Assembly (NCBI GenBank): GCA_017887325.1
Contig: JAGHIE010000020.1
Coordinates: 1-64,000 of the forward strand
DNA from: Oscillospiraceae bacterium
GTDB lineage: Bacteria; Bacillota; Clostridia; Oscillospirales; Ruminococcaceae
Length of the DNA: 64,000 nt
Direction: 5' to 3'
The notes under the pieces were generated by a model, which was not told where the DNA came from, searched no databases, and saw nothing but the letters and a program-made list of their open reading frames with translations. A program made the translations under genes and the position numbers. This document shows, in pieces, positions 1 through 8,469 of this stretch; position 1 is the first letter of the stretch, and each line of letters begins with the position of its first letter.

Positions 1-73
1 GTCATAAAAAAATACAAATTCTACAAAAATAAAAACACCAACAAACCTAGTGTTTATCGGTGTTTATCAATAT

Positions 74-157
74 TGGTGCGGCAAACGGGACTTGAACCCG
101 TACGTCAAAGACACACGCCCCTCAAACGTGCCTGTCTGCCGATTCCAGCACTGCCGC
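74..157 (-). tRNA. tRNA-Leu (GAG anticodon)
   Basis: Read on the minus strand this folds as a type II (long variable arm) tRNA: acceptor arm GCGGCAG...., a 5-bp anticodon stem around the loop TTGAGGG (anticodon GAG, leucine), a variable arm and a T-arm with GGTTCAAGTCC. The discriminator A is at 77 and a CCA end is encoded at 74-76. It lies just downstream of the feo operon on the same strand. Confidence 0.93.
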
Positions 158-165
158 ATATATAT

Positions 166-191
166 TTGGAGTATGTAATCACATACTCCAA
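166..191 (-). terminator. Perfect stem-loop after the feo operon
   Basis: An 11-bp perfect inverted repeat (TTGGAGTATGT / ACATACTCCAA, loop of 4) sits between the small FeoB-associated gene and the tRNA. No clear T-run follows on either strand, so it may be a weak terminator or a processing/stability hairpin. Confidence 0.5.
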
Positions 192-214
192 TCAACTTAA
201 ATATTATATCAGAT

Positions 215-385
215 TTAATTTGGATTGTCAATGTCATTTTCTAAATCTTGTCTTAAGTTGCATTTTTTAGAACAACTACTACATCCACTGCAACCACTAT
301 TATTTTTAGATTTTTTCATATTAATTAATACAGCTACAACTGCTATAACTAATAACAAAATAATTATTATATCTGCTAAACTCAT
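215..385 (-). CDS. FeoB-associated Cys-rich membrane protein (56 aa)
   Basis: Small protein beginning MSLADIIIILLL, with one N-terminal membrane helix (about residues 4-22), a basic stretch MKKSK, then a cysteine cluster with spacing C-x2-C-x2-C-x3-C (SGCSGCSSCSKKC) and a polar tail. This is the pattern of the FeoB-associated Cys-rich membrane protein family, which follows feoB in many Firmicutes. It starts 7 bp after the feoB stop, so it is probably the third gene of the operon. The cysteines may hand over or sense Fe2+; that role is inference from position and composition. The gene is easily missed because it is short. Confidence 0.8.
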   Translation of the reverse strand: MSLADIIIILLLVIAVVAVLINMKKSKNNSGCSGCSSCSKKCNLRQDLENDIDNPN

Positions 386-392
386 TTTAACA

Positions 393-2408
393 CTACCCTA
401 CTATTAATCTGCCAACTTGGAAAATTATTAAGCCAACTACATATGCACAAAAAGTTTGGAATAATGCTGTCAACAATGCAGATTTCATACTACCCATTTC
501 TCTTTTTGTTGCTGCAAAAGCTGCTACACAAGGCATATATAGTACTGTAAATGCTAAATACGCATACGCACTAACAGGTGTTAAAATTGTATTTAATATT
601 GATGATAATTCAGCATCTGTTCCTGCTTTTGTCAATACTGTCAATGTACTAACTACAGCTTCTTTGGCTGTTAAACCAGTAATTAATGCTGTTGATGTTC
701 TCCAATCTGCAAATCCTAATGGAGCAAATATTGGTGCAATTAGTGAACCTATTGAAGCCAATATACTTTGAGAACTATCACTAACCATATTCAAGCCCCA
801 ATCAAAACTTTGCAAGAACCAAATTACCATTGATGCTATAAATATTACTGTAAATGCTTTTCTTAAAAAGTCTTTTGCTTTATCCCACATATGTAATAAT
901 ACACTTTTACCAGATGGTATTCTATACGCTGGCAATTCCATAACAAATGGAACGGAATTTCCTTTAAACAATGTATTCTTTAAAAGTAAACCAGCTAATA
1001 TTGCAACTATTATTCCCAACACATAAATTGAAAACATTACAAGTCCTGCATTTTTAGGGAAAAATGCCAATGTAATCATACCATATATTGGTAGCTTAGC
1101 ACTACATGACATAAACGGTGTCAATATTATTGTCATCTTTCTATCTCTATCGCTTGATAATGTTCTTGTAGCCATTATAGCTGGTACTGAACAACCAAAT
1201 CCTATTAACATAGGGACAAAAGACTTTCCTGATAAACCAATTTTTCTTAGTAATTTATCCATTACAAATGCTACTCTTGCCATATATCCACTATCTTCTA
1301 ATATTGATAAGAAGAAAAATAATATGACTATTAATGGTAAGAATGATAAAACGCTTCCAACACCTGCACATACACCATCAATTAGCAACATTACAAGCCA
1401 ATCTGCTACATTTAAACTTTCAAGTAAATTTCTTAAACTATTTGTTCCTAAATCAATTAAGTTTTCTAACAAACCTTTTAATGGCTCTCCTATAAGTGTA
1501 AAAGTACAATAGAAAATCAAAAGCATTATTCCTAAAAATATAGGTATACCAAAATATTTATGTGTTAATATCTTATCTATCTTTTCTGAACGAATTTGTT
1601 CGTTTGTTTCTTGTCTTCTTACAACTGCTTTTGCACATATTTTTTCTATATAATTATATCTCATATCTGCAAGTGCTGCTTCTCTATCTGTTTTAAGCTC
1701 ACTTTCCATATCTTCAACAATATGCTCTAAGATATGCTTTTGATTTTCTGTAACCTCTAACAACTCCATCATAGGCTCATCGCCTTCAATTAGTTTTGTT
1801 GTTGCAAATCTTAATGGTATGTCTTTTTCTTTTGCTTGGTCTTCTATAATATGTGCCATTGAGTGTATTGCTTTATGTACAGAACCTTCACAAAAGTCTA
1901 TTTTTGGCAACACAGCTTTATTTTTTACTAGTTTTACCGTTTCTTCTATAAGCTCTTCTATACCTTCATTTTTTGATGCAGAAATAGGTACTACTGGTAT
2001 TCCTAATTCTTTTGATAACATATCTACATCTATTGAGTTACCACTAGACTTTACTTCGTCCATCATATTTAATGCTATAATCATTGGTCTTTGCAATTCC
2101 ATTAATTGTAAAGATAAATACAAGTTTCTTTCAATATTTGTTGCATCAACTATATTTATTATTGCTTCTGGTTTTTCATTTACTATAAAATCTCGTGTAA
2201 CTACTTCTTCACTTGTATATGGTGATAAAGAATATATTCCTGGTAAGTCTACAATAGATATATCTGGGTGTCTTTTAATCTTTCCCTCTTTTTTCTCAAC
2301 TGTTACTCCAGGGAAATTCCCTACATGTTGATTGCTACCAGTCAATTTATTAAACAAAGTTGTTTTACCACAGTTTTGATTTCCTGCTAATGCTAAAAGC
2401 TTACCCAT
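393..2408 (-). CDS. feoB: Ferrous iron transporter B
   Basis: 671-aa membrane GTPase that imports Fe2+. The N-terminal G domain shows G1 GNQNCGKT (residues 9-16), a G2 threonine at 36, G3 DLPG (54-57), G4 NMMD (114-117) and G5 SASK (143-146). It is followed by a helical spacer and a C-terminal membrane domain with two Gate-type repeats (FxxxLSILEDSGYMAR near residue 370; a second hydrophobic block from about 520). Length is normal for Firmicutes FeoB. The ATG overlaps the feoA stop, so the two genes are translationally coupled. Identification is secure. Confidence 0.97.
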   Translation of the reverse strand: MGKLLALAGNQNCGKTTLFNKLTGSNQHVGNFPGVTVEKKEGKIKRHPDISIVDLPGIYSLSPYTSEEVVTRDFIVNEKPEAIINIVDATNIERNLYLSLQLMELQRPMIIALNMMDEVKSSGNSIDVDMLSKELGIPVVPISASKNEGIEELIEETVKLVKNKAVLPKIDFCEGSVHKAIHSMAHIIEDQAKEKDIPLRFATTKLIEGDEPMMELLEVTENQKHILEHIVEDMESELKTDREAALADMRYNYIEKICAKAVVRRQETNEQIRSEKIDKILTHKYFGIPIFLGIMLLIFYCTFTLIGEPLKGLLENLIDLGTNSLRNLLESLNVADWLVMLLIDGVCAGVGSVLSFLPLIVILFFFLSILEDSGYMARVAFVMDKLLRKIGLSGKSFVPMLIGFGCSVPAIMATRTLSSDRDRKMTIILTPFMSCSAKLPIYGMITLAFFPKNAGLVMFSIYVLGIIVAILAGLLLKNTLFKGNSVPFVMELPAYRIPSGKSVLLHMWDKAKDFLRKAFTVIFIASMVIWFLQSFDWGLNMVSDSSQSILASIGSLIAPIFAPLGFADWRTSTALITGLTAKEAVVSTLTVLTKAGTDAELSSILNTILTPVSAYAYLAFTVLYMPCVAAFAATKREMGSMKSALLTALFQTFCAYVVGLIIFQVGRLIVG

Positions 2409-2638
2409 TATTTTTCAACCCCTTTGATTGTTATTTTACTAGCTTCGTCCTTTCTTATTGTTAAGACATAGCTTCTTAAATACAACTCTATTGGGTCGCC
2501 CATAGGTGCTACTTTTCTAACTCTTACTAATGTATTGGGTGTTAATCCCATATCAAGAAGTCTCCTTCTCAATGCACCTTGTCCATCTATTTTTTCAATA
2601 ATGCCACTTTGTCCTGGCACAAGTTTATCCAATGTCAT
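2408..2638 (-). CDS. feoA: Ferrous iron transport protein A
   Basis: 76-aa cytoplasmic SH3-like protein of the FeoA family, with the typical GxxGxIxxIxGxGxLRRRLLDMGLTPxTxVRVRKxAPMGDP course. It is the accessory subunit of the Fe2+ uptake system and overlaps feoB by one base. It is the first gene of the operon; a consensus sigma-A promoter and a 5' leader hairpin lie upstream. Confidence 0.95.
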   Translation of the reverse strand: MTLDKLVPGQSGIIEKIDGQGALRRRLLDMGLTPNTLVRVRKVAPMGDPIELYLRSYVLTIRKDEASKITIKGVEK

Positions 2639-2658
2639 TTCATTTTCCTACTCTCTTT

Positions 2659-2681
2659 TTAAGTTAAATTACACTAACTAA
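2659..2681 (-). promoter_or_regulatory. Possible metal-regulator dyad in the feoA 5' leader
   Basis: Imperfect dyad TTAAGTTAAATTACACTAACTAA between the feoA promoter and its start codon. One half (TTACACTAACTAA) recurs in a longer perfect palindrome upstream of the zur promoter (20745-20768). It resembles DtxR/IdeR-type operators (TTAGGTTAG...). Assignment to a regulator is inference. Confidence 0.35.
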
Positions 2682-2693
2682 CATACAAAACAA

Positions 2694-2712
2694 AACAGTT
2701 TCTGCTAGAAAC
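2694..2712 (-). promoter_or_regulatory. Hairpin at the start of the feo transcript
   Basis: Perfect 7-bp inverted repeat CAGTTTC/GAAACTG starting a few bases after the predicted transcription start. On the minus strand it is followed by TTTTGTTTTG. It could be a 5' stabilising hairpin or a weak attenuator. Confidence 0.4.
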
Positions 2713-2724
2713 TGCTTCTTATAT

Positions 2725-2753
2725 ATTATATCCCCATATAAAAAAATTGTCAA
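2725..2753 (-). promoter_or_regulatory. Sigma-A promoter of feoAB
   Basis: On the minus strand TTGACA (2753-2748), a 17-bp spacer and TATAAT (2730-2725): full consensus to both hexamers. It lies 87 bp upstream of feoA. The sequence ATGATAATTGACAAT over the -35 has a partial Fur-box look. Confidence 0.85.
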
Positions 2754-2775
2754 TTATCATATATTTATATACAAC

Positions 2776-2808
2776 AAAAAGCCCCCTTGATTTAAAAGGG
2801 AGCTTTTT
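2776..2808 (-). terminator. Terminator of the MATE gene
   Basis: Stem AAAAAGCcCCCTT / AAGGGaGCTTTTT with one mismatch; on the minus strand it ends in a T-run. It lies downstream of the MATE stop codon and upstream of the feo promoter. No gene is seen in the rest of 2639-2954. Confidence 0.75.
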
Positions 2809-2954
2809 GCCTGTAAGAAATTATTTATAGGATCTTTACATCTTAGGAAATTTAAGATGGTTGTAAAAGGGGTTTAACAACAATTATATATTAACAAACT
2901 TTTAATAATAAATCAAGTACATTTTCTTAGATTTATACATAAAAACATTAGTTT

Positions 2955-4283
2955 TTATGATTTTTTTATTGAAAATATATAAAATAGTATTCCATATATA
3001 TCTGCTATCAACCACCCTATTGGAACAGCTACCCATATTCCTATTATTTCTATACTTTCATAACCTGATAATATATATGCAAGCACTACTCTCAATCCTA
3101 AAGATATTATTGTAAGCACCAAAGACATAAATGGTTTTGATATTGCTCTGTAAAATCCATATAAACAGAATAGAATTCCTATTCCTAAATAAAATACACC
3201 TTCTATTCTCAAATATGTTGCACCTATTTTTATTATCTCTGTTTCATTTGCATTTACAAATATCATTATAAGCTGTTCTGCAAATATAAACACCAACAAT
3301 GATATCACCATAGAAAATACAAACACTATCTTTAACACCACAAATATACTTTTTCTTATCCTATCTTTTTTATTTGCTCCAAAGTTTTGTGCTATGAAAG
3401 TAGAAAAAGCATTTCCAAAATCTTGTAGTGGCATATATGCAAATGCGTCAATCTTTACTCCGCTTGCGAATCCTGCCATTACTGCTGTTCCAAAACTGTT
3501 TACTAATCCTTGCACCATAAGTATACCAAAGTTCATAACTGATTGTTGTATACAAGTCAACACAGAATATTTTGATATTTCTCTTATCATTCTTTTGCTG
3601 AAAAACATATTTTGTCTGTTTATCTTTAATTCTGAAAACTTAATCATTGTGTAAAGTGATATACCTATACCAGCTATAACCTGTGCTATTACTGTTGCAA
3701 ACCCTGCACCAAATACTCCCATATTAAACTCTACTATGAATACTATATCCAGTACTATATTCACAACTGTTGATATTCCTAAAAATATCAATGGTACAAC
3801 AGAATTACCCACTGCTCTTAATAAACATGCAAAATAATTATATATAAATATAAATACTATTCCACTAAATATTACTAATAAATATTCTTTTAATAAATCT
3901 ACTATATCACTAGGTACTTTCAATAACACCATTATCTCATCTGTAAACAAATATGACACCAATGTTATTATTACAGTTACTACACTTATTAATATAAATG
4001 ACACATACATTGACTGCTTTAAATCTGCTTCATTCTTTTCACCAAACTTTATCGAAAAGACTACTCCACAACCCATACACAGTCCCAGTATAATAGATGT
4101 TAAAAATGTCATTAATGTATATGCACTCCCTACACTTGCAAGTGCATTAGAGCCTATAAACTTTCCAACTATTATTGTATCGGTTATATTGTAAAGTTGT
4201 TGCAACAGGTTACCTAGTATTAATGGTATGGTAAATTTTATTAACGATTTTGTTATATTCCCTTGCGTTAAATCAACATACAT
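2955..4283 (-). CDS. MATE family efflux transporter
   Basis: 442-aa polytopic membrane protein with about 12 hydrophobic segments in two homologous halves, beginning with the MATE-type signature LIKFTIPLILGNLLQQLYN. The internal half carries the related ISKYSVLTCIQQSVMNFG. Members of the family expel cationic drugs or metabolites by Na+ or H+ antiport; the substrate cannot be read from sequence. A good RBS (AAAGGTG) precedes the ATG. Only 71 bp separate it from oppF, and that gap is largely filled by the opp terminator, so it is probably expressed by read-through or from a weak promoter of its own. Confidence 0.92.
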   Translation of the reverse strand: MYVDLTQGNITKSLIKFTIPLILGNLLQQLYNITDTIIVGKFIGSNALASVGSAYTLMTFLTSIILGLCMGCGVVFSIKFGEKNEADLKQSMYVSFILISVVTVIITLVSYLFTDEIMVLLKVPSDIVDLLKEYLLVIFSGIVFIFIYNYFACLLRAVGNSVVPLIFLGISTVVNIVLDIVFIVEFNMGVFGAGFATVIAQVIAGIGISLYTMIKFSELKINRQNMFFSKRMIREISKYSVLTCIQQSVMNFGILMVQGLVNSFGTAVMAGFASGVKIDAFAYMPLQDFGNAFSTFIAQNFGANKKDRIRKSIFVVLKIVFVFSMVISLLVFIFAEQLIMIFVNANETEIIKIGATYLRIEGVFYLGIGILFCLYGFYRAISKPFMSLVLTIISLGLRVVLAYILSGYESIEIIGIWVAVPIGWLIADIYGILFYIFSIKKS

Positions 4284-4301
4284 ATTTTTTTCACCTTTCT
4301 G

Positions 4302-4347
4302 TAAAAAAACGGTGTAACCTTTAAGGGTACACCTTAGATTACACCGT
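4302..4347 (-). terminator. Terminator of the opp operon
   Basis: Inverted repeat ACGGTGTAA / TTACACCGT with further pairing in the loop, followed on the minus strand by seven Ts. It begins 8 bp after the oppF stop. Confidence 0.85.
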
Positions 4348-4354
4348 ATATTTA

Positions 4355-5323
4355 TTACATTTCGCTTTCAACAAAGTGACAAGCTACATAGTGATTTGGT
4401 CTTACTTCTCTCAATTCAGGTGATTCTTGTCTACATTTGTCTTGCGCTTTTGGACAACGATTTGCAAATGGACAACCTGGTTTTGGATTAATAGGACTTG
4501 GTACATCTCCTGATAATACTTTTAATTGTTTTTGTGCTTCTTTATCAGGGTCTGGAATTGGTACAGCTGCTAATAAAGCTTGGCTGTATGGGTGTAATGT
4601 ATGATCGTAAATCTCGTCACTGTCTGCAAGTTCTACTACATTACCTAAATACATTACTGCTATTCTGTCAGAAATATATTTTACAATATTTAAGTCATGA
4701 GCAATAAACATATATGTGAAACCAAATTTATCTTGTAAATCTTTAAGCAAGTTAATTACTTGGCTTTGAATAGATACGTCAAGTGCTGAAATAGGTTCAT
4801 CACATACGATAAATTCTGGTTCGATTGCTAATGCTCTAGCAATACCAATTCTTTGTCTTTGACCACCAGAAAATTCATGTGGGAAACGGTTAGCATGTTC
4901 TCTGTTTAAACCAACTGTTTCTAACAATTCGTACACTTTTTGTTTTCTTTCTTCTGGTGTGTACATATTGTGTATTTCCATACCCTCTTCAATAATTGTA
5001 CCTACTGTCATTCTTGGGTTCAATGAAGCATATGGGTCTTGGAATATGATTTGTGCTTTTTTAGCATATTCAAATCTATCTTTTGTTCTTTTTGTATTTA
5101 CTTCTTTACCACGATATTTTAAAGAACCAGATGTTTTGTTATAGATACCCATAACAACCCTACCTAGTGTTGATTTACCACAACCAGATTCACCAACTAT
5201 ACCTAGTGTTTCTCCTTTATAAATATCCATAGTAACATTATTTACTGCAACTAATTTCTTTTTATTTCCAACATTAAAGTGTTTAGAAACATTTGCAAGA
5301 GTTATTAACTTTTCTTTTTCCAT
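4355..5323 (-). CDS. oppF: Oligopeptide ABC transporter ATP-binding protein OppF
   Basis: 322-aa cytoplasmic ATPase, one of two in the importer. Walker A GESGCGKST (residues 44-52), Q-loop in IIFQDPYASLNPR, signature FSGGQRQR, Walker B VCDEPISALD and H-loop IAHD are all intact. The C-terminal oligopeptide extension has the cysteine pattern CPFANRCPKAQDKC plus a late Cys, known in Opp/Dpp ATPases and in some members a ligand for an Fe-S cluster. RBS GGGAGG lies at the end of oppD, 3 bp away. It powers peptide uptake with OppD. Confidence 0.94.
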   Translation of the reverse strand: MEKEKLITLANVSKHFNVGNKKKLVAVNNVTMDIYKGETLGIVGESGCGKSTLGRVVMGIYNKTSGSLKYRGKEVNTKRTKDRFEYAKKAQIIFQDPYASLNPRMTVGTIIEEGMEIHNMYTPEERKQKVYELLETVGLNREHANRFPHEFSGGQRQRIGIARALAIEPEFIVCDEPISALDVSIQSQVINLLKDLQDKFGFTYMFIAHDLNIVKYISDRIAVMYLGNVVELADSDEIYDHTLHPYSQALLAAVPIPDPDKEAQKQLKVLSGDVPSPINPKPGCPFANRCPKAQDKCRQESPELREVRPNHYVACHFVESEM

Positions 5324-5326
5324 AGT

Positions 5327-6325
5327 CTAGTTTTCCTCCCTTGCTTTTATAAAATCTGGATGTAATTTCCAACATGCAGATTTATGATTTTCACCAGCTT
5401 CAAAAACAGGTGGTTGATTTGTTTTACAAATCTTCATACAATCTTGACATCTGCTTGCAAATCCACAACCTTGTGGTGGTGCATATAAGTCTGGTGGTGT
5501 ACCTGGAATTGATGTTAATTTCTCATCTTTATGAGTATCAACTGTAGGTAAACTCTTTAATAATGCTTTTGTATATGGATGTGCAGGACGATAGAAAATG
5601 TCTTGTACAGAACCTTCTTCTACAACTTTACCTGCATACATTACGCATACTTTATCTGCTAAGTTTGCAACTACACCTAAGTCATGAGTAATAAGAATTA
5701 TTGCTGTACCAAGCTCTTTTCTGATATCACCCATAAGTTGCATGATTTGTGCTTGAATTGTAACGTCCAATGCTGTTGTTGGTTCGTCAGCAATTAATAA
5801 TTTTGGGTTACAAGCTAAAGCCATTGCTATCATAGCTCTTTGACGCATACCACCTGAAAATTCGTGTGGATATTGTTCTGCACGGCTTTCAGCGTTTGGT
5901 ATTTGTACCATTTTTAATAATCTAATTGCTTCTTTTTTACATTCAGCATTGCTTAATTTTTTATGTTTTTTCAATGTTTCTGTTAATTGAACGCCAACTT
6001 TCATTGTTGGGTTTAAACAAGTCATTGGGTCTTGGAAAATCATACTTACCAATTGACCACGAATGTTTTGCATTTCTTTTTCACTTGCTTTTACTATATC
6101 TTTACCACATAGTGTTAATGTGCCATCTTTAATTCTTGCTGGTGGCATTGGGTTTAGTTTCATTATTGTTTGTGCTGTAACACTCTTACCACAACCAGAT
6201 TCACCAACTACTGCTAAGATTTCACCTTCGTTTAACTTCATTGAAACGCCTCTAACTGCATGTATTTCACCTGCATAAGTATCGAAGGAAACTTGTAGAT
6301 TTTCAATATTTAATACTTCACTCAT
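5327..6325 (-). CDS. oppD: Oligopeptide ABC transporter ATP-binding protein OppD
   Basis: 332-aa partner ATPase. Walker A GESGCGKS, signature FSGGMRQR, Walker B LIADEPTTALD and H-loop ITHD are present, with the typical C-terminal CGFASRCQDCMKIC cysteine cluster. RBS GGAGGT is 6-7 bp before the ATG. It lies between oppC and oppF with gaps of only 3-6 bp, so the four downstream opp genes form one transcript. Confidence 0.94.
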   Translation of the reverse strand: MSEVLNIENLQVSFDTYAGEIHAVRGVSMKLNEGEILAVVGESGCGKSVTAQTIMKLNPMPPARIKDGTLTLCGKDIVKASEKEMQNIRGQLVSMIFQDPMTCLNPTMKVGVQLTETLKKHKKLSNAECKKEAIRLLKMVQIPNAESRAEQYPHEFSGGMRQRAMIAMALACNPKLLIADEPTTALDVTIQAQIMQLMGDIRKELGTAIILITHDLGVVANLADKVCVMYAGKVVEEGSVQDIFYRPAHPYTKALLKSLPTVDTHKDEKLTSIPGTPPDLYAPPQGCGFASRCQDCMKICKTNQPPVFEAGENHKSACWKLHPDFIKAREEN

Positions 6326-6331
6326 CTTACA

Positions 6332-7330
6332 TTACCTCCTTAATTTTGGATCAAATACATCACGAAGTTGGTCACCCAATAAGTTAAATGATAACATTGT
6401 TAAACAAATAGCTACTGCTGGGAAGATTAATTGTGTTGGATATGTTTGGAATACTGTAATTCCGTCATATGCCATGATACCCCATGAAGATTCTGGTGGC
6501 TTAATACCTAAACCTAACATTGATAAGAATGCTTCTGTAAAGATGATTGCTGGAATATCTAATGTGATATTAATGATTATAATACTTAAAATGTTTGGAA
6601 CTAAGTGTCTTGAAATAATTCTGCTTGGTTTTGCACCCATACTCTTAGCTGCAATAACAAACTCTTGGTTTTTAAGTGCTACAACTTGACCACGAACAAG
6701 TCTTGCCATACCTGTCCAACCTGTTAATGAGTAAGCTAAGATAATTGTACCTAAACCTCTGTCGATAACTGTCATTAACAAAATAACGATGATTAAGTAT
6801 GGAATACCACTGATAACTTCTAATATTCTCATCATTACGTTATCTACTGCTCCACCGAAGTATCCAGAGATACCACCGTAGATTACACCTACGATACAGT
6901 CGATAGCTGCAACGGCAAATGCAACTGTTAATGAAATTCTTGCACCGTACCATAAACGAACAAATACGTCTCTACCTAATGCGTCTGTACCAAAAATGTG
7001 AACATTTCCACTTTCTGGGTCTACAAAGAATGGCGCTTGGTTTGCGTATGCTGTATTTTGTTCAGAAATTGTGAATGGGCTGATAAAAGGAACGATTATT
7101 GCCCCTAAAATTAATATAACTAAAATTGTAATGCAAACTACTGCTACTTTGTTTCTTCTAATACGAGAAAACGCATCTTTCCAGAAACTTGTAGAAGGTC
7201 TTGCGATTACTTCCATATTATCATAGTCTACACCAACATGTTCAAAAGCTTCAGGAGTGATTGTTCCACTAACATCGTATGCTGGTAGTGTTTCCATTAC
7301 TACTTTGTTTTCTTTCTTTTTATTAAACAC
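6332..7330 (-). CDS. oppC: Oligopeptide ABC transporter permease OppC
   Basis: 332-aa inner-membrane permease. A long cytoplasmic N-terminal tail (about 70 residues) precedes six membrane segments; the EAA loop that docks on the ATPases is seen as EFVIAAKSMGAKPSRII. The start is GTG, chosen because AGGAG lies 9 bp upstream; the preceding gene oppB ends 6 bp away. Forms the channel with OppB. Confidence 0.93.
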   Translation of the reverse strand: MFNKKKENKVVMETLPAYDVSGTITPEAFEHVGVDYDNMEVIARPSTSFWKDAFSRIRRNKVAVVCITILVILILGAIIVPFISPFTISEQNTAYANQAPFFVDPESGNVHIFGTDALGRDVFVRLWYGARISLTVAFAVAAIDCIVGVIYGGISGYFGGAVDNVMMRILEVISGIPYLIIVILLMTVIDRGLGTIILAYSLTGWTGMARLVRGQVVALKNQEFVIAAKSMGAKPSRIISRHLVPNILSIIIINITLDIPAIIFTEAFLSMLGLGIKPPESSWGIMAYDGITVFQTYPTQLIFPAVAICLTMLSFNLLGDQLRDVFDPKLRR

Positions 7331-7336
7331 TACTTA

Positions 7337-8275
7337 CTACTCCTTTCCACCTGTTAATTTAACCCTAGGGTCAATTAAACCATATATAATATCTACTACT
7401 AAGTTTGCTAATACTAAGAATGTACCATAGAAAATAGTTGTACCAGTAATTACTGTATAGTCATTTGTTTGTACTGATTGTACGAAATATTTTCCAAGAC
7501 CTGGAATTGCAAAAATTGTTTCTACAACAAATGCACCCATTAATACACCTGCAACTAATGGACCCATTACTGTTACTACTGGCATAATTGCGTTTCTAAC
7601 AGCGTGTTTCCATACGATTGCTTTTTGGCTTAAACCTTTAGCTTTAGCTGTTTTAATGTAATCTTGATTTAATACATCAAGCATACTTGTTCTCATCAAA
7701 CGGCTGATTGTTGCCATACATGCAAATGCTAACGCAAATGATGGTAATACTTTGCTCATTTCGCTACTCCAACCTGTGATTGGGAATAAACCTAATTGTA
7801 GAGCAATGAAATATTGGATTAAAGAACCAATAATAAATGATGGAACAGATACACCGATTAATGCTACAAACATTGCACCTGTATCCCAAGCTGTTCCTCT
7901 TTTTACTGATGCTACAACACCCAATAAAATACCTATGATAAATGCAAATATTAATGCTCTGATACCTAGTTCAAATGATACTGGGAAAGCTTGAGCAATA
8001 ATGTCTGTTACTTGACGACCATTGATTAATGATACGCCTAAATCACCTTTTAATGCATTACCTAAATACATAAAATATTGTACTATTTCTGGTTTGTCTA
8101 AACCATATTTAGCGTGTAATGCTGCAATTGTTTCTGGTGGTAACGCTTTAGCTGTTGCAAAAGGGTCACCTGGTAATAATTTCATTGCAAAAAAAGTTAC
8201 TGTAACCAAAACCAACACTGTGATTGCAGAGTACAATAATCTTTTTAAGATAAAATACACCTGTTGTTTGGACAA
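7337..8275 (-). CDS. oppB: Oligopeptide ABC transporter permease OppB
   Basis: 312-aa permease with about six membrane helices. It has the OppB-type N-terminus (FILKRLLYSAITVLVLVTVTF), the LPGDPF element and the EAA loop DYIKTAKAKGLSQKAI. A TTG at 8275 is the best start because AAAGGAG lies 9 bp upstream; the TTG at 8284 would sit directly on that RBS and is rejected. The 180-bp gap to oppA contains two strong hairpins, so oppB may be expressed at a lower level than oppA. Confidence 0.92.
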   Translation of the reverse strand: MSKQQVYFILKRLLYSAITVLVLVTVTFFAMKLLPGDPFATAKALPPETIAALHAKYGLDKPEIVQYFMYLGNALKGDLGVSLINGRQVTDIIAQAFPVSFELGIRALIFAFIIGILLGVVASVKRGTAWDTGAMFVALIGVSVPSFIIGSLIQYFIALQLGLFPITGWSSEMSKVLPSFALAFACMATISRLMRTSMLDVLNQDYIKTAKAKGLSQKAIVWKHAVRNAIMPVVTVMGPLVAGVLMGAFVVETIFAIPGLGKYFVQSVQTNDYTVITGTTIFYGTFLVLANLVVDIIYGLIDPRVKLTGGKE

Positions 8276-8356
8276 AAAGACCAACTCCTTTTTTAAATTA
8301 GCATAATATAAATTTTCAGATTAGTAAATCTGTTTTGCACTGAGGTGAATACCACA

Positions 8357-8406
8357 CTGCTTATTTAAGTCGCAAAATTCGACTACTTTGCGACTTAAAT
8401 AAGCAG
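8357..8406 (-). repeat. 20-bp perfect hairpin between oppA and oppB
   Basis: Arms 8357-8376 and 8387-8406 are perfectly complementary (CTGCTTATTTAAGTCGCAAA) around a 10-nt loop. There is no T-run, so it is not a standard terminator. Such intergenic hairpins often protect the upstream (oppA) mRNA from 3' decay. Confidence 0.75.
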
Positions 8407-8436
8407 ATAGAGCCTGCTTTTGCACAAGGCTCTATC
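8406..8436 (-). repeat. Second hairpin between oppA and oppB
   Basis: Arms GATAGAGCCT (8406-8415) and AGGCTCTATC (8427-8436) are perfectly complementary with an 11-nt loop. It directly abuts the 20-bp hairpin, giving a double stem-loop just after the oppA coding region. Confidence 0.75.
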
Positions 8437-8469
8437 CGCAAATGTCTATATTATTGCTAATCTAAAAAA

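Noticed and set aside
1819-2331. 170-aa plus-strand ORF inside feoB
   Set aside because: Antisense to a well-conserved gene, with no RBS; composition is that of reverse-frame feoB.
8276-8284. TTG 8284 as start of oppB
   Set aside because: AAAGGAG ends directly at this codon, leaving no spacing; TTG 8275 is 9 bp away.
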